Origin: Haematococcus lacustris
Taxonomy: Eukaryota; Chlorophyta; Chlorophyceae; Chlamydomonadales; Haematococcaceae
Reading direction: 5' to 3'
NCBI GenBank assembly: GCA_030144725.1
Contig: JASKMD010000003.1
Location: 14,528,496 to 14,592,495, forward strand
DNA: 64,000 nt
Part shown: piece by piece, positions 1 to 13,300 of the stretch
Layout of the letters: each line of letters begins with the position of its first letter
How positions within the stretch are numbered: position 1 is the first letter of the stretch
Made by a program: the position numbers and the translations under genes
The notes under the pieces: generated by a model
Told to the model about the DNA's origin: nothing
Database searches by the model: none
Seen by the model: only the letters and a program-made list of their open reading frames with translations

Positions 1-202
1 CGGTGTGTAGCTACGGCGAGCACTATGTAGCGGAGAGGTGGCGGCCACTGACCTGACTCCGGAAGGCACCTGGCACCTGACAAGCAAAGGGCCACCAGCA
101 GCAGAAGCGGGGCCACCATCGCAGTCGCCTTGGCGCTCCTCATCCTGCAAACCGCACACCGCCACGGCACAGTCAGTCCCGCGCCCTGACGACGGCATCT
201 GC

Positions 203-702
203 NNNNNNNNNNNNNNNNNNNNNNNNNNNNNNNNNNNNNNNNNNNNNNNNNNNNNNNNNNNNNNNNNNNNNNNNNNNNNNNNNNNNNNNNNNNNNNNNNN
301 NNNNNNNNNNNNNNNNNNNNNNNNNNNNNNNNNNNNNNNNNNNNNNNNNNNNNNNNNNNNNNNNNNNNNNNNNNNNNNNNNNNNNNNNNNNNNNNNNNNN
401 NNNNNNNNNNNNNNNNNNNNNNNNNNNNNNNNNNNNNNNNNNNNNNNNNNNNNNNNNNNNNNNNNNNNNNNNNNNNNNNNNNNNNNNNNNNNNNNNNNNN
501 NNNNNNNNNNNNNNNNNNNNNNNNNNNNNNNNNNNNNNNNNNNNNNNNNNNNNNNNNNNNNNNNNNNNNNNNNNNNNNNNNNNNNNNNNNNNNNNNNNNN
601 NNNNNNNNNNNNNNNNNNNNNNNNNNNNNNNNNNNNNNNNNNNNNNNNNNNNNNNNNNNNNNNNNNNNNNNNNNNNNNNNNNNNNNNNNNNNNNNNNNNN
701 NN
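203..702. other. assembly gap of 500 N
   Basis: Exactly 500 undetermined bases, a conventional scaffold gap size. It lies just upstream of the homeobox gene, so the 5' end of that gene may be hidden here. The flanking 703-770 is C-rich low-complexity DNA, which probably caused the gap. Confidence 0.98.
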
Positions 703-810
703 CCCCTCCCCCTCCCCCGCTCCCCCTCCCCCCTCGCCCCCTCCCCCCTCCCCCTCCCCCTCCCCAACTTTGTGCAACTACCTGTCCCATTGTCGTAGGT
801 GCCCATTCCC

Positions 811-1785
811 ATGCCTGGCCATGCCACCGACTCAGCCTTTCCTTCCCGCAGCATCACACAAGCACACACAGCTGGCAGCTGTGCCCCTGTCCCGCCAGCA
901 GCCCCGGACATCACCACGCCCCCCCGCCCCCCACCCCCCCAGCCCCATGTTTTGCCTCCCCCCCCGGGGCCCCACCCCCAGCAGACCCCTACCACGCCAT
1001 CCATCATGTTGGGCAGGGCCAGGTGGGGGACTCCCCCCTGGCCCCTACGCCCAGGTGCTTGCAGGGCTGCCGGGGCCGCCCCTTCCTGGGTGGCCCAGCC
1101 CCCACGGGCCAGGCGCTGCATGGGGGGGGTCACACTTCTGTGGGGGGGGGTCACACTTCTGTGGGGGGGGGTCACACTACGGGGGGATGCCCCCAGGCAG
1201 ACAGTCCATCTGCCGCAGCCGCTGTGGCCGAGGGCGGGCACACACCCTCATGGCCCATGGCACCCCCCCAGCAGCAGCAGCAGCAGCAGGGGCAGCAGGG
1301 GCAGGGGGCAGGGGCAGCAGCAGGGGCAGGGACGGGGGGCAGAAGGCGAAAGGTGGTGTGAGGGGATGGAGGCGTGTGGAGACTGGCCCCGCCCCCCAAG
1401 TCAGCTTGAAAGCAGGCTAGGGCCGCATGGATATGAGCATGGGCATGGAGTGACCAGGCAGCTGGCAGGAAGGTGCCTGGTAGGTGGTCCACCGCATGAG
1501 GGCCCAGGAGGGGCAGCTTCCCACCCCCTGCTGCGCCACCCCAGCAGCAGCAGCCGTATGCTGCCTCCCTCCTCTCAACCCATTGCAGTCCGCAATGCAC
1601 ATGGCGTTCAAGCAAGCATGCCTGGTCGACATGGTCTACCCCCGCTCCCCATGAGCAGCGAAGGCAACTGCCAGCAACCACCTCAACCACCACAACCGCT
1701 GAAAGAGGGGGTATTGGGCAGGTCCGTGAGTGACCTGACCTGCCTACGCACCCATACCGCCACTCAACCGCCACCAGCAGCGCAT

Positions 1786-1822
<37 letters not shown>

Positions 1823-2165
1823 GCAGGGCCTGGGTTGAGGCTGGCCACAGCCTACCCCCCGCGCTGGCTGGACATGGCTCCGTGGGGAGCTGGGCCCAGG
1901 AGCAGCCCGGGGGGGGCAGGCCTCTGCTTGGCTCAGGCAGCAGCAGCCTGGTCCGGCCCCCCCTGGGGTGCGGGGTCAGCCCCCCCTCCACCTCCGCCTG
2001 CCGGCTGCTGCCCCCACGCCTGGATCCGCACCCCAGTCTCATGCGGTGTCAGTCAGACCTGGGCACGCGGCCGCTGCCCTATGGCCCTGGGGGGGGGCGG
2101 GGCGGCCCTGGCCATGGCCCTGTGTCCAGGCAGAGGCCCAGGCCAGGCTCCCTCCCCCACCTCCT

Positions 2166-2203
<38 letters not shown>

Positions 2204-3934
2204 GTGGGGGTGGGGGGTGGGGTGGGGGTGGGGTGGGGTGGGGGGTTCCAGTGCATGAGCTGCCTTGGCAGGAGGGTAGGGGTGCTAGTGATGATGGTAT
2301 GGTGGCAGTGCCCCCCCCTGCTGACCCCCCCCTAACCCATGCACCCCATGCAAGCCAGGTGCATGCATGCGACATGGATTGTGACTCCATGCGGCCCCCC
2401 AGCAGCCGCCCTCCGGGGATGCTGCACTTCCCAAAGTGCATGCCTCTGGGCACGCCCCCTATTGAACGAGCCTGGCCGCCCCCCCAGCTGCGTCAGCACC
2501 ATCTGGGGGGGCAGCAGCAGCAGCAGCAATGGGGGGGCCAGCAGGGGAGTCACTCCGGCCAGGGGCCCCTGATGTGTGATGCAAGCATGGTGAAGAGTGA
2601 GGAGGAGCTAGATAGTGTGGGGCTGGGGTCTGGGTCAGGTATGGCCCCTGCTGCGTTCCGAGACATGCTCCAGGGTTTGGGGCTGTGGGGGGGAGGGGAG
2701 GAGGAGGGGCAGGGGGAGGGGCAGGGCGGGGCCTTAGCAGGCCAGGTAGGCATGGGGGCCATCAGGCCCCCCAATGCCCTGGTGACATACTCATCAGAAC
2801 CTCAACTGTGCCAGCAGCAGCAGGGGCAGCAGCAACAGCAGCAGCAGCAGCAGCAAGGGGGAGGTCCTGGGCCTGCTCACTCCCATCTCTGTCATAGCTC
2901 CAGCCAGGGTGGGTCTCAGCACCAGGGGCAGCAGCCCCATCACCACCCACAGCAACACCCCTACCCACAGCAGCAGGCTGGCCAGCGTCAGGGGCAGCGC
3001 ACCCAGTTCCTTGCCCCTGCCTTGCCACCTCTGGCCCCTCAACCACTGCAGGCCATGCAGCCGCTGCAGCAGCAGGGGCAGCAGCAGCAGCAGCAGGGGC
3101 AGCAGCAGCAGCAGCAGGGGCAGCAGCAGCAGCAGCAGCAGGGGCAGCAGCAGCAGCAGGGGCAGCAGCAGCGGGGGGGTATGAGGTATCCCCCCCGTCA
3201 AGGGCGACCAGGCAGCATGTCCCCCCTGGGTGCTGCTGGCGGTAGGGTAGGGACAGGGGGGTGGAGGGAGGAGGGGGGCTTCCCGCCTGCTGCTGCTGCC
3301 CTGGGCCCCCTAGCCCCCCAGGCCTGGCCAGCACCCCCCCAGGGGCCAGGCCCCTACCCTAGCCAGGTCATCCAGGGCAGCCAGCTGTACAGGGCAGAGC
3401 AGCTGGGGGGAATCCAGGCGCACGGCAGCAGCACCAACCTGGTGGGCCTGGCCCCCAGCCCTTACCCCCCCGCCCATGCAACGCCGCATGGGGCGCCATG
3501 CAGGGACCCTAGCACCCCCCCTTCCACCCACACCCCCCATGCTGGCGCAGGGTATGGCATGGGCTTTGTGGAGGGGGCCCTCTCCCCCTTCACCCCCCAG
3601 CAACCTCTGGCTAAGGGGGCTGGCTTGGCGGGCGGGGGGGGCAGTGGGGGGTGGGGGGTCCAGGGGGAGAAGCAGCAGGGGGGCCAGCCCATGTCCAGCA
3701 TGGAGGCTTCCATGCGCTTGGAGTCACACTTTGACCTAGAGCAGGAGGATTTGATGTCATTGGGGTTGCAGGGGCTGGGTGAGGCGCTCGAGGGGGAGGA
3801 GCTGGTGATAGGTGCAGGGGGGAAGGGGGGGGGCGATGCACATACCCCCGCGCCCCTCCCACTGCTGCTGCCACCATTGTCTCCTATGGCCCAAGATGCC
3901 TCGCATGGAGGTTGCGGCATGGAGGGGTTGCATG

Positions 3935-3974
<40 letters not shown>

Positions 3975-6398
3975 CCTACCAACCTCCATGCAGGATGGGC
4001 AAGCAGAAGGCCCTGCCCTATGGCGTGAGACCTCCCTTTCCCCCACCCCCCACCCCCCACCCAGCCCACTCATCAACACGCCAGGCCCCCCCCACCCCCC
4101 GCCCTACCCCCTGCCCTGCTACACCCCCACCGCCAGCAGCAGCTGCGCCAAACCCTCCTTCTTCTCCCCCCTGGCGGCTGGGGCGGTGGCGAACCCTGGT
4201 GTGGCTATGCGGGGGGGGCCGGGGGGCCCAGGGGGGGGTGGGGGGGGGCGGCAGTGGCTGGTTGCGGGGCAGCGGTGGCTCGGGCAGTTGCCTGGGGCCC
4301 ATGGCGGCGGCAGCGGCGGCAGCAGCAGGGGCAGGGATCCCCCCTAGCCTGTCAGGGGTGCATGGGCCGCCCCCCCTGGCCCGAGCTTGTGGCGGTGGCA
4401 GGGGGCTGATGGCAGGGGTGCTGGGGGAGAGGGGGCGGGGGGGGCTGGATGGAAGCAGCTGCGGACCGCCTTTGTTCCCCCCACCTTTCCCCCAGCAGCA
4501 GCAGCAGGGGCAGCAGGGGCAGCAGGGGCAGCAGCAGGCGCAGCCGCAGAGCATGGGGGCTGCCATGCCCCGTACTAGCCCTCTAGGGGTTATGGAGCCA
4601 GCAGCAGCAGGGGGGTTGGGGGGGTCAAGGGGGTTAGGGGGACTAGGCACCTCTGGGTCTGCAGCAGCAGGAGGGGGGGGCAGGGGGGCCCCTCCCCCAT
4701 GGGACCTGCTGGCCTGCCCCACCGCATTCCTGACAGGCCTGTGCAGTGATGTGGAAGAGGAGGAGCTGGGGGGTGCGGGGGGCCTGGCGGGGCTCCCCCT
4801 GCCTGACCTCCCCCCCTCCCCGGTGGTGGACTGGGCTTGTGGGGTTCAGCAGGCTGGGCGCGAAGGGGGGGCAGGCCTCAGGCCAGCCAAGTCGATCGGC
4901 CCCCAAGGGGGGGGAGGGGGGCAGCAGCAGCAGGCTGCAGGGCCAGGCATGGGCAAGAAGCAGCGGGAGAACCTGCCCAAAGCTGCGGTGGCGGTGTTCA
5001 AGAAGTGGATGTACCTAAACATTGGGCACCCCTACCCCACTGAGCAGGAGAAGGCCATGCTGCTGCAGGTGGGTCAGGGGGGGAGAGGGGGCCAGCTGGC
5101 TGCCCCTGATGGGGTCGCCTGCCCCTGAGGCTGGCAGCGCTGCTGGCGCTGACATGTTGGGTGCATGCAATAGGAGCATGCATGGCTGTCGGGTGCCATG
5201 AACGTTTTTTGCCATGTTCACGCTCAGCTGAGACCCATGAAGTAAGGGATGGCGGTGAGTGGCCTGAATGGGGGGGAGCAGGGGACAATGGGAGGTGGCA
5301 CATCATGATCGGCATGGCACATCACACCTCCTGAGTCAGAGGGGGCCTGGGTCCTGCTGCTGCTGCTGCTGCTGCTGGTGTTGGCGTCGGTGTTGGCGTT
5401 CCAGGAGACGGGTCTAGACATGCTGCAGCTGAACAACTGGTTCATCAACGCCCGGGTGCGCATCTGGCGGCCCATCATCCACAACGTGTTCAAGGAGCAC
5501 CAGCAGCGCCTGCTGCACCAGGCCAAGGTCAGGTCAGGTCAGGTCAGGTCAGGGTCAGGGTCAGGGTCAGGGTCAGGGTCAGGGTCAGGGTCAGGGTCAG
5601 GGTCAGGGTCAGGGTCAGGGTCAGCCAGGATCAGGGCCAAAGTTGCTGTAGCACCTGACCAGGGTATGACATCCCTAGGCCAAGGTCAGGGAGGTCAGGG
5701 GTTAGGGTTAGGGTTAGGGTTAGGGTTTAGGGCCTGACCCTAACCCTGATGCACCGGGCCAAGGTCAGGTCAGGTCAGGGAGGGCAGCCCCCGCCCCCCT
5801 ACCCCCCCCCCTTCAGCCCTAGCGTGTGGGGGAGGCCGGCAGGGAGCCACCTCTACTCTCCCCCCAGCAGTCGGCTATCCACCTCCACCTAGCCCTTCCT
5901 CCATTGTGTGTAAAATATCGCCATGCGGGTAACACCCTACTGATGCACTGAGGCTCACAGCCCTGCCCCCCCCACCCCCCCCCTCCCCACCCGGCCCCTC
6001 CCCAACCTAGTTCATGTCATCCTCCGCCCCCCTGCCCCCCTGCCCCCCTACCCCCTGACACTCCCCTGCAGGCTGCTGACGACCTGCTGGGCCAGGAGAA
6101 GGTGCGGGAGGCGCTGAGCAACCCCAGCACCCAGATGACGCTGCTGCAGGGCGACGCGGCTTGCATGGCCAGCCTAGCAGCTGAGGGCCAGAGGGCGCTG
6201 GACGACCTGGTGGCTAAGGAGGACCAGGCCAGGAAGGCGGGCGGCGGCAGGAGGCGCACTGGGGCGGGGGGGGGGCAGCGGGGGGGGCCATCGCTAGGTG
6301 GGGGGGAGGGAGGGAGGCTCAGCTTGGGCCTAGTTTGCGGGGTGGGTGGGGTGGTGGTGGGGGGGGCTGTGGGGGGGCTCATGGGGGCCAGAGGGTGA
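811..6398 (+). CDS. BELL-class TALE homeodomain protein (GSP1-like)
   Basis: A transcription factor expected to act in the nucleus; in green algae BELL proteins heterodimerise with KNOX partners after gamete fusion. Supported exons: a long exon from before 811 to 5068 (donor CAG/GTGGGT), 5405-5527, and 6072-6398 with the stop at 6396. The homeodomain starts at KKQRENLPK near 4954, has the PYP loop typical of the three-residue extension (GHPYPTEQEKAML), crosses the 5068/5405 intron in frame, and ends with NNWFINARVRIWRP. ARVRIWRP is the BELL signature rather than KNOX. The region before it is very rich in Gln, Pro and Gly, with runs of 10-13 Gln near 1786, 2167 and 3938. The frame that is open to 4347 differs from the frame that carries the homeodomain; the switch falls near poly-G runs at 4209-4250, so a homopolymer indel or a missed intron is needed. 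The true start is unknown because of the gap upstream. Confidence 0.85.
5528..5623 (+). repeat. (GGGTCA)n array grown from a splice donor
   Basis: The intron following the second homeobox exon begins GTCAGGTCAGGTCAGG and continues as about 13 GGGTCA hexamers. The array therefore starts at the donor itself. Related GGTCAG and CCCTGA stretches recur at 5683-5700, 5762-5780 and 6471-6493. Confidence 0.9.
5702..5732 (+). repeat. interstitial telomere-like repeat
   Basis: Four TTAGGG units followed by one TTTAGGG unit, inside the last intron of the homeobox gene. Both unit types are known telomere repeats in green algae and plants. Confidence 0.85.
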
Positions 6399-7891
6399 GG
6401 GGTTCGACTGCTTTGGGTGAAGGAGGGGTGGGGGTGGGGTCCCTCGATGAGGTCCTGGCTGCTGCAGGCCCTTGACCCTGACCCTGACCCTGGGCTGGCT
6501 CACTGGGGCTGGGGTAGGGGCTAGCATCACCTTGTCAATCAGCGGCTTCCGCTTGCATGGCATGTTTGAGGGCTGCAGTTGCACTGGGCTCGTAAGTGTG
6601 ATGTGGCCATGACAGTGTGTGACGTAGTGTGCTTGGACGCATGGCGGCTGGGCAGATGAGTTGCTGCCCGATAGGGCAGGTTGCCAAAGCGTGTGTTTTG
6701 CCCTTGGCAGGCCTCGTGCAATGATTGCCCTCCTTGCATGAAATCTTTTTTGTCGGTCGTTTGGGGAGTCATGCGCGTTGCATCAGGCAGGCGAGCAAGC
6801 TACCGAGCGAGCAGCATGTCAATCAGAGTTGTTGTGGTGGTTATGTGTATGTGGCTATTGCGCGCATGCAGGGGAGGGGGTGAGTGGGTAGGAGTCCAAC
6901 ACGCCCAACTTCATAAATGTGGTTCAGGCCTTCCCATGGACGCATTGGACTCATTCCTTTGATATTTGCTTTGAACTTTGACTAGATGGTTGCATGCTTG
7001 CATGGTTGCATGAGCACGTGTTGTGAAAGTTGCGTTGATACACACTGCGGCAGGACGGGTGGTTGGCTGCGGATAAGAACCCGGATGCAGCTGCAAGGCA
7101 CGTTTCGGCTAATGTTGCCGTTCTGGCTGCATTTTAAGGAACCAGTAGGGACAAGGTTGAAGGGTTTGACTGAAAACCTGGTACATTTTCTCGGGCATGT
7201 AAAGTTGGAGTTTTAAGGAAAACATGTCAAAATACAGTACGGTCATGCCAGAAAGAAGTATTGAAACTGTCTTCGTCTCGCGTGACAAACAAGAGCCTGG
7301 TGACACCTAGTGCCCTTTAAGCAGGTATTGCTGCGTATGTGCTACGTATTGTGCAGTTATTGCTGCGTATATGCTCATAGACAGCTTCCGAACAGTGTGG
7401 CAGAGTGTTGTACTTCCGTCGCCAAGAAGATGGCATCATCCACCAGATCATCCATGGAGCAGTTGTCAGCGCGTTGACTGCTTCACTAAGAGCTCTCAAG
7501 AACTTGCCAAGCAGCAGATCGCCCCCAACACCACAGAACCTCATCAAAAGCAAATCACATCGACATGACACTGCATGGAGCACAAAAAATGTCCTGGCTG
7601 AGTTTCTGGGTTGTGGAATTAAGCCGAGGCCATCCAGCCCACCAAGGCAAGGGCAAGGCTACCCAGCCCAGCACCACACCCATCTGCCGACTGTTGACGG
7701 CTTCAACAGTTTGAACCATCTCACTCTCAAGCGCTCATCTCCAGCATCCTGTTTTCTCTGCGGACAGCAGTGCACAGAGACAATGGGTATGCGCCTTTGC
7801 TCTCTCTCCGCCAGGCCCTGCCTGCTGCTCATGCCCTGTGGCTCCAGTACCTCACACAGCCCCAATGCCCGCAAGGTCAGCTGGTGCCCAC
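6399..7891. other. convergent intergenic region, no gene recognised
   Basis: This stretch lies between the stop of the homeobox gene (+) and the last suspected exon of the HAD gene (-). Base composition is more AT-rich than in the flanking exons. I see no reading frame with family resemblance. A TGTAA, the usual green-algal polyadenylation signal, lies at 7199-7203 on the plus strand and could serve the homeobox transcript. Confidence 0.5.
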
Positions 7892-8230
7892 TTACCAAGC
7901 TGTTGGCTGCGGCACAGCGACGTCAGGCTCAGCGACCAAGCAGCCTACGGGCTGACGGCCTGAGCGGTGTGAGCCATCTTCTCCTTCCTCCTCTTGTTCT
8001 TTTTCTTCTTTTTCTTCTTCAGGTTCAGGTTCAGCTTCAGTTGGTGATGGTGTTGGTGAAGGATCATTCAAGTCGGCAACAGCCTGGTCGGAGGGCCTGC
8101 CCTTGTCCTGGGAGCTAGCCAGTGATTCAGTGATCGCCTTGGCTGCTGGCTGCAAGCTGGAGGTTGGCCCCGCTGTAGCCAGCTCCTGTGCAGCAGCCAG
8201 TGCCAACCACGGTGACAATGTTCGCGACAA
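7892..8230 (-). other. possible acidic C-terminal exon of the HAD-fold gene
   Basis: On the minus strand there is an open frame with a balanced composition that ends in an acidic Glu-rich tract (EPEPEEEKEEKEQEEEGED). It lies downstream of, and in the same orientation as, the HAD exons. It ends at TTG/GTAAGT, either a donor or a TGG-TAA stop. I could not join it to the exon ending at 8886, so its membership in that gene is inference. Confidence 0.35.
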
Positions 8231-8885
8231 GCAGCGGTGGCAGTGGCAATGGCAGTCACTGCTCTTCAGCTCTGCTGTGCTCCTTCATGACCTAAGCACT
8301 GCTGACCCCACATGGCAGCCAGCAGTTGGAACAACCCAGCTGCCTCCGCATGGCGATGTGTGGCGTTTGCACCTGTTGGACAGTGAGAGTGGGTTCACTG
8401 CCACATGCCACCAGCGGTGTCCATGATGTACCATGTCGTCTTTGGCGCACACAAATGTTACTGTAGCAGACAGCACCATCAGCTGTAGCAGCACACATGA
8501 GGCTCGTGATGCTAACTTCCCACACATGAAGATCAGCCTTTGCCAATGACTGGCGGCAGTGATGGCACTCAGCAGCCTGAAGCTATTGCATTGGTGGCAG
8601 TGGCAGTGACTGTGGCAACGGCAGTGGTAAGGGGTGGAGGCGGAGGTGCCAGCGCCAACCCAGTACAACAGCCGCAGCCGTGGCAGCAGCAGCATATACC
8701 GCACAGCAGGGGCAGCGGCCAATGGCGGCAAGGGCAGGGGCGAGGGCGGCGGCGGTAACGGCAGCGGCGGTGGCAGCAGGAGCAGTGGGGCCAACAGCAG
8801 CAGCTGTGGCGGCAGCCATGGTATGTGATGACATCCAGAGCCTAGGTCAGAGCCGGAGCCGCTGCCGCAGCAGGAGGGGGTTTAC

Positions 8886-9662
8886 CTTGAGCGTGACCTC
8901 CACCAGGCGCTGCAGCACTGTGCATGCCTTAGGCTCGTCCATGCCCCATGAGGGCACCACCACCATGTGCTGCTCCTCCCCAGCAACTGCCTTGTACTGG
9001 TCATCATCGAACAGGAGCACGCGCTCAGGCCGGGCAAACCAACGGGCCAGCGGCTTCAGGGTGTCGTAAGGCTGCCACTCTAGGCCACAGCCCTGCAGCC
9101 ACATGGCCAGAACACGTCACCACCCGCACTGCCAGCAGCAGCACCAGCACCAGCAGCAGCGGCAGCGGCGGCGGCGGCGGCGGCGGCGGCAGTGGTGGCT
9201 TCCATGTCAGCGAGGGTGACAGGAGCAGCTTGCTACTGGGCAGCGGTGTGGGCAGCGGTGTGGGCAGCAGCAGCAGCAGCAGCAGCCGGGCAGCAGGGCC
9301 GGGTGTTGCCCACCAGCATATGGTGCTGTGGGGCGGGCTGGGTGTGCGCTCTGTGCAGCACCAGCTGGCGCTCGAACAGGGAGCAGCCTGCCTCATCCTC
9401 CAGCATGGACAGGACCAGAGAAACTGTGTAGGAGGAGGCGGAGGTGTAGATGCCCAGCCTGCAGCAGCAGCGGCAGCAGGGCGGGGGGGTGCTGGGTATA
9501 AGGCTGGGTGCAGGGCTGAGGATTGGGGTCAGGACCAGGGTGGGGTGGTGCAGGGGGGGGTTAGCAGGCTCAGCCTGTGGTGAGGCTCAGGGGCAGGGGC
9601 TCAAGGTGGGGTAGTGGGTGGGTGCCATGTGCTGCTGCTGCTGCTGCCGATGCCAGTGCTGC

Positions 9663-9703
<41 letters not shown>

Positions 9704-10260
9704 ATGACAATGATGATGACTGGGGTAGGTTGGGAGCTAAGCCAAAGTATCAGGCTGTCAGGCGGAGGGGCAGGAATAGCAGGCAGAGCATCAACATCAG
9801 CAGGCAGCTGAAGCGGGAGGAGCACCTGACCTGCAGAAGGGCAGGAGGTTGCGCAGGAAACGCAGCCCGGGGCGCAGCTTGTTGTCCGCTGCTGACTTGC
9901 GTCTGCCAGTATGGGAGGTCAGGGTGCCATTCAAGTCAAACAGCAAGATGGGCAAGGCACGGCGCCGCTGCAGCTCAGCCTGCCCCACCCCATCTGAGCT
10001 TGCTGACGCACCCACCGTCCCGTCCCCCCCACTGCCACCAGCACGGCTGCTGCTGCTGCTGCTGCTGTCTGAGACCAAGCTGTTGCTGATGCTGCTGCTA
10101 CTGCTGCTGCTGCTGCTGCTGCTGTCTGGTTCCAAGCTGCTGCTGGTGCTGCTCTGCTGCTGCCTCACACTTGGTTCCAGGGGTGAGGGCTCAGCTCCAC
10201 TGAGGCCCTGGGCTGCCTCCCCAGGCCCAGGGTCAGTTGCCATGACTGCATCTTGCTGCC

Positions 10261-10301
<41 letters not shown>

Positions 10302-13300
10302 GAACTGTCGCTGGCCTCCTGGCCAGGCCCGCCCTCACTGCTGGTGCGGCGCAAGGGTAGGCTGCCTGCCTGGCCTTGTGGCGTGTTGTCCAGCTTGCTG
10401 CCTGAGCAACTGCAGTTCCATGCTGCTGGCTCCCCGGGCAACTGCGTTTCCAGCAAGTCATACTTGCAGAGGCAGTCAGGGTTAGCATACTGCTGGTACA
10501 CCGGAGAAGAAAGTGTTTTGGATGGCGAAGACTCGAACACACGAGCTGTTTGTCGGGCGTTATGGGTGGTTGGGTTCAAGGATGAGGAGGGTGCGAACCT
10601 GCGGCTTGTCTGCTGGCGCGGAGCTGGCTTGGATGTGGGTGGCAAATGTTGCAAGGTGGGGCGCGGGGAGGAGCGGCGGGAGGGGGAGGCGGGGGGCCTG
10701 GGGAGGGGAGTGCTACCAGAGTCGGCAGGGGGTGCTGCAGGGTCTCTACCCAGCATGGCGTCCTGGGCTGGGCCTGGAGCTGCGGCCAGGCCTGTGGCTG
10801 CTGCTGCTGCTGCTGTTAGGTTTGGTGCTGCTGTTGCTGTCGCATCATGTGCCTGGCGGTTAGGGCCGCTGGCAGGTGGTTGCAAGGACTGCTGCTTCCG
10901 CTGTTGGAGCAGCTTGTAGTGATGCACCAGCCCAGGGGCCCGCTGACCCGGCCCCTCAGTGTTGGTGGCCATGCCAGCAGGCAGGGCCTCACCCGCCCAA
11001 GAAGACTCCAGGCTCGACCCAGCTGACGGCTCTGCTAGAGCTCCATCTGTCAGAGGAGGGGGTAGACCACGCAACCCTGCAGCTCGATTGCCACAGTGAC
11101 GGCCTTCTGCCATGCGCCTTACCCTCCCCCCTGGCCCTACCCCGCCCCCTTCCCCCTGCTGCCACCGTGCCAGGGGTGCAGCACTCAGCTGCCTGCCCCT
11201 GCCAGCTGCCCTCCTCAGCAGTGGCTGGCCCCACCCCTGCCGCTCCCCTAGACCAGGCCTGGGCATCACAGGCTGAGTAGGGACCCTGCTGGGCAGCGGG
11301 TGGTTGGGGGGTCCCTGGGTGGGCGTGGTAAGCTTATCCGCCACGCCTGGGTCAGCTGCACAACCACCTCCCCCCTCAGCTTCCATGGACGACATGGCTT
11401 GCATGGGCTGCATGGCTTGTATGGGCTGCATGGCGGTGTAGGGGGTGGGTCGGGTGCTGCGTGAGGGGGCTTGTGACCTGATGGGGCGCTGCATGCTGCT
11501 GCTGCTGCTGTGCTGCTGCTGCTGGCTGCTTGCATCCCAGATGCTGCTGGTGGAGTGGTAGCTGTGAGCAGGGGGGTCTGAGTCACTGCCACCAAGGTCT
11601 GAGTCACTGCCCTGCCAGCCAGCACCGCGGGCCACAGGGTGTCCTGGTAGCCACCTGGGCACTGTGCTTGCCCCACCCACACCCATGGCCTGCCAGCTGT
11701 CCTCCCCGCCTTCCTCCCTGTAGGCCACATGCCTGCTCCCATGCGGGTCAGGGGAGCTGCTGTGGGCCCCTACCCTGGCCTGGTCACCGCTGCTGACCCT
11801 GAACCCGGCGCCTGGGGCACTATGGAGGCGGTGGCTAACGGGAGCCCTGCTGCTGCTGCTGCTGCTGCTGCTGCTAGTGGTGATGGCACTGGCACTGGTA
11901 CAGCTGGATGCTGACCTAGTGGTCTGGCTGTCATCATCAAAGGAGGCAGACCCCACACGCTGCCCACCCCTGCCCCAACCCTCAGCTTTAGACTCCCTCC
12001 CCGCCTCGCCACCGCCACGGCCCCTGTTGTTGTCACCACCCCTAGTGTAGCAGGCTGACCTGTGCCTGGCTTCATACACAGCACCTGGCCTGCCGGGGCT
12101 ATCACGCAGCTGCTCCACGTTTTGCTCGTTCTGCTGCTGCTGAGGGTAGCTGGAGCGGTTCTGGCCTGGCTGTTGCTGCTGCTGAGGGTAGGTGTAGCGG
12201 TTCTGGCCTGGCTGCTGCTGCTGCTGAGGGTAGGTGTAGCGGTTCTGGCCTGGCTGCTGCTGCTTCTGAGGGTAGGTGTAGCGGTTCTGGCCTGGCTGCT
12301 GCTGCTGCTGAGGGTAGGTGTCTGGCTGCTGCTGCTGCCGGTGGTAGGGGTAGCGGTTCTGGCCTGCCTGCTGCTGCTCCTGCTGCTGCTGCCAAGGGTA
12401 GGTGTAGCCGTCCTGGTCTGGCTGCTGCTGCTGCTCCTGTTCAGAGTACCAGCGTTGCTGCTGCTGCCGCCTTGACATGAAACGGGCATCATAGCCTGAC
12501 CTCTCGCTGCCCTGTGGTGCCCTGCCACGTCGCCATTGAGCCTCAACAGCCACAGGGTCAGCAGGGCTCACCTGCGCCTCAGGCCGCCCCTCAAAGCCTG
12601 ACCAGCTCCCCCTTTGAGAGGGGGCTTCCAAGGGGGCTCCCCTTTGAAAGCCGACCTGCTGGCTGCTGGCGCCTTGCCAGGATTCACCTCCACGCCTGGG
12701 GCTGGCACCTCTATCTCCTTCTACCTGCCTGCTGCTGCTGCTGCTGCTGTTGCTGCTGAAGCTGCTGCTTGGGTGTTGCCAGAGTCTTGCCCTACGCAGG
12801 CCAAGGCTTGCATCCCTGACCCCGTTGCTGCTGCTGCGCCTGCTGCTACTGCCACTGTCGCTGTGTCGCCACCCCGGCTCCCCTCCTTCCCTTCCCCTCC
12901 CCTCCTCTTCTCGTCCCCAGGCGGTGTCCCACCCGTCCCTTACTGCTGCTGCTGCTGTTGCTGCTGGTGCTAGAAGTGCACCAGCTGCCGCCCGGTTGCT
13001 GCCAAATGGGGTGGCAGGGGGGCTGGGTTCCACCCAGCGACCCTCTGCCTGGTCAACTGACCTGAAGCCGGCTCTGCCACGCTGCCAGCCCTCCTCCTGG
13101 TGGCCTACAGCTGGTCGCTGCTGCAAGCCAGTGTGGGTCGAGGGTTCAGTTGGCACATGCGGAGCACCTCCCAGCAAATGGTTGACACATGCGCAGGCAA
13201 CTGGAGCAGCGAGCTGCTGTTGGCGGCACGGTGCTGCCACTGGCATTGCTGCAACTGGTTGCATCGGATGTTTAATAGTCTGTACTTTGGCCAACTTCGG

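Noticed and set aside
38..1420. Open frame spanning the N gap
   Set aside because: Held open by undetermined bases; the part before the gap has no support as coding.
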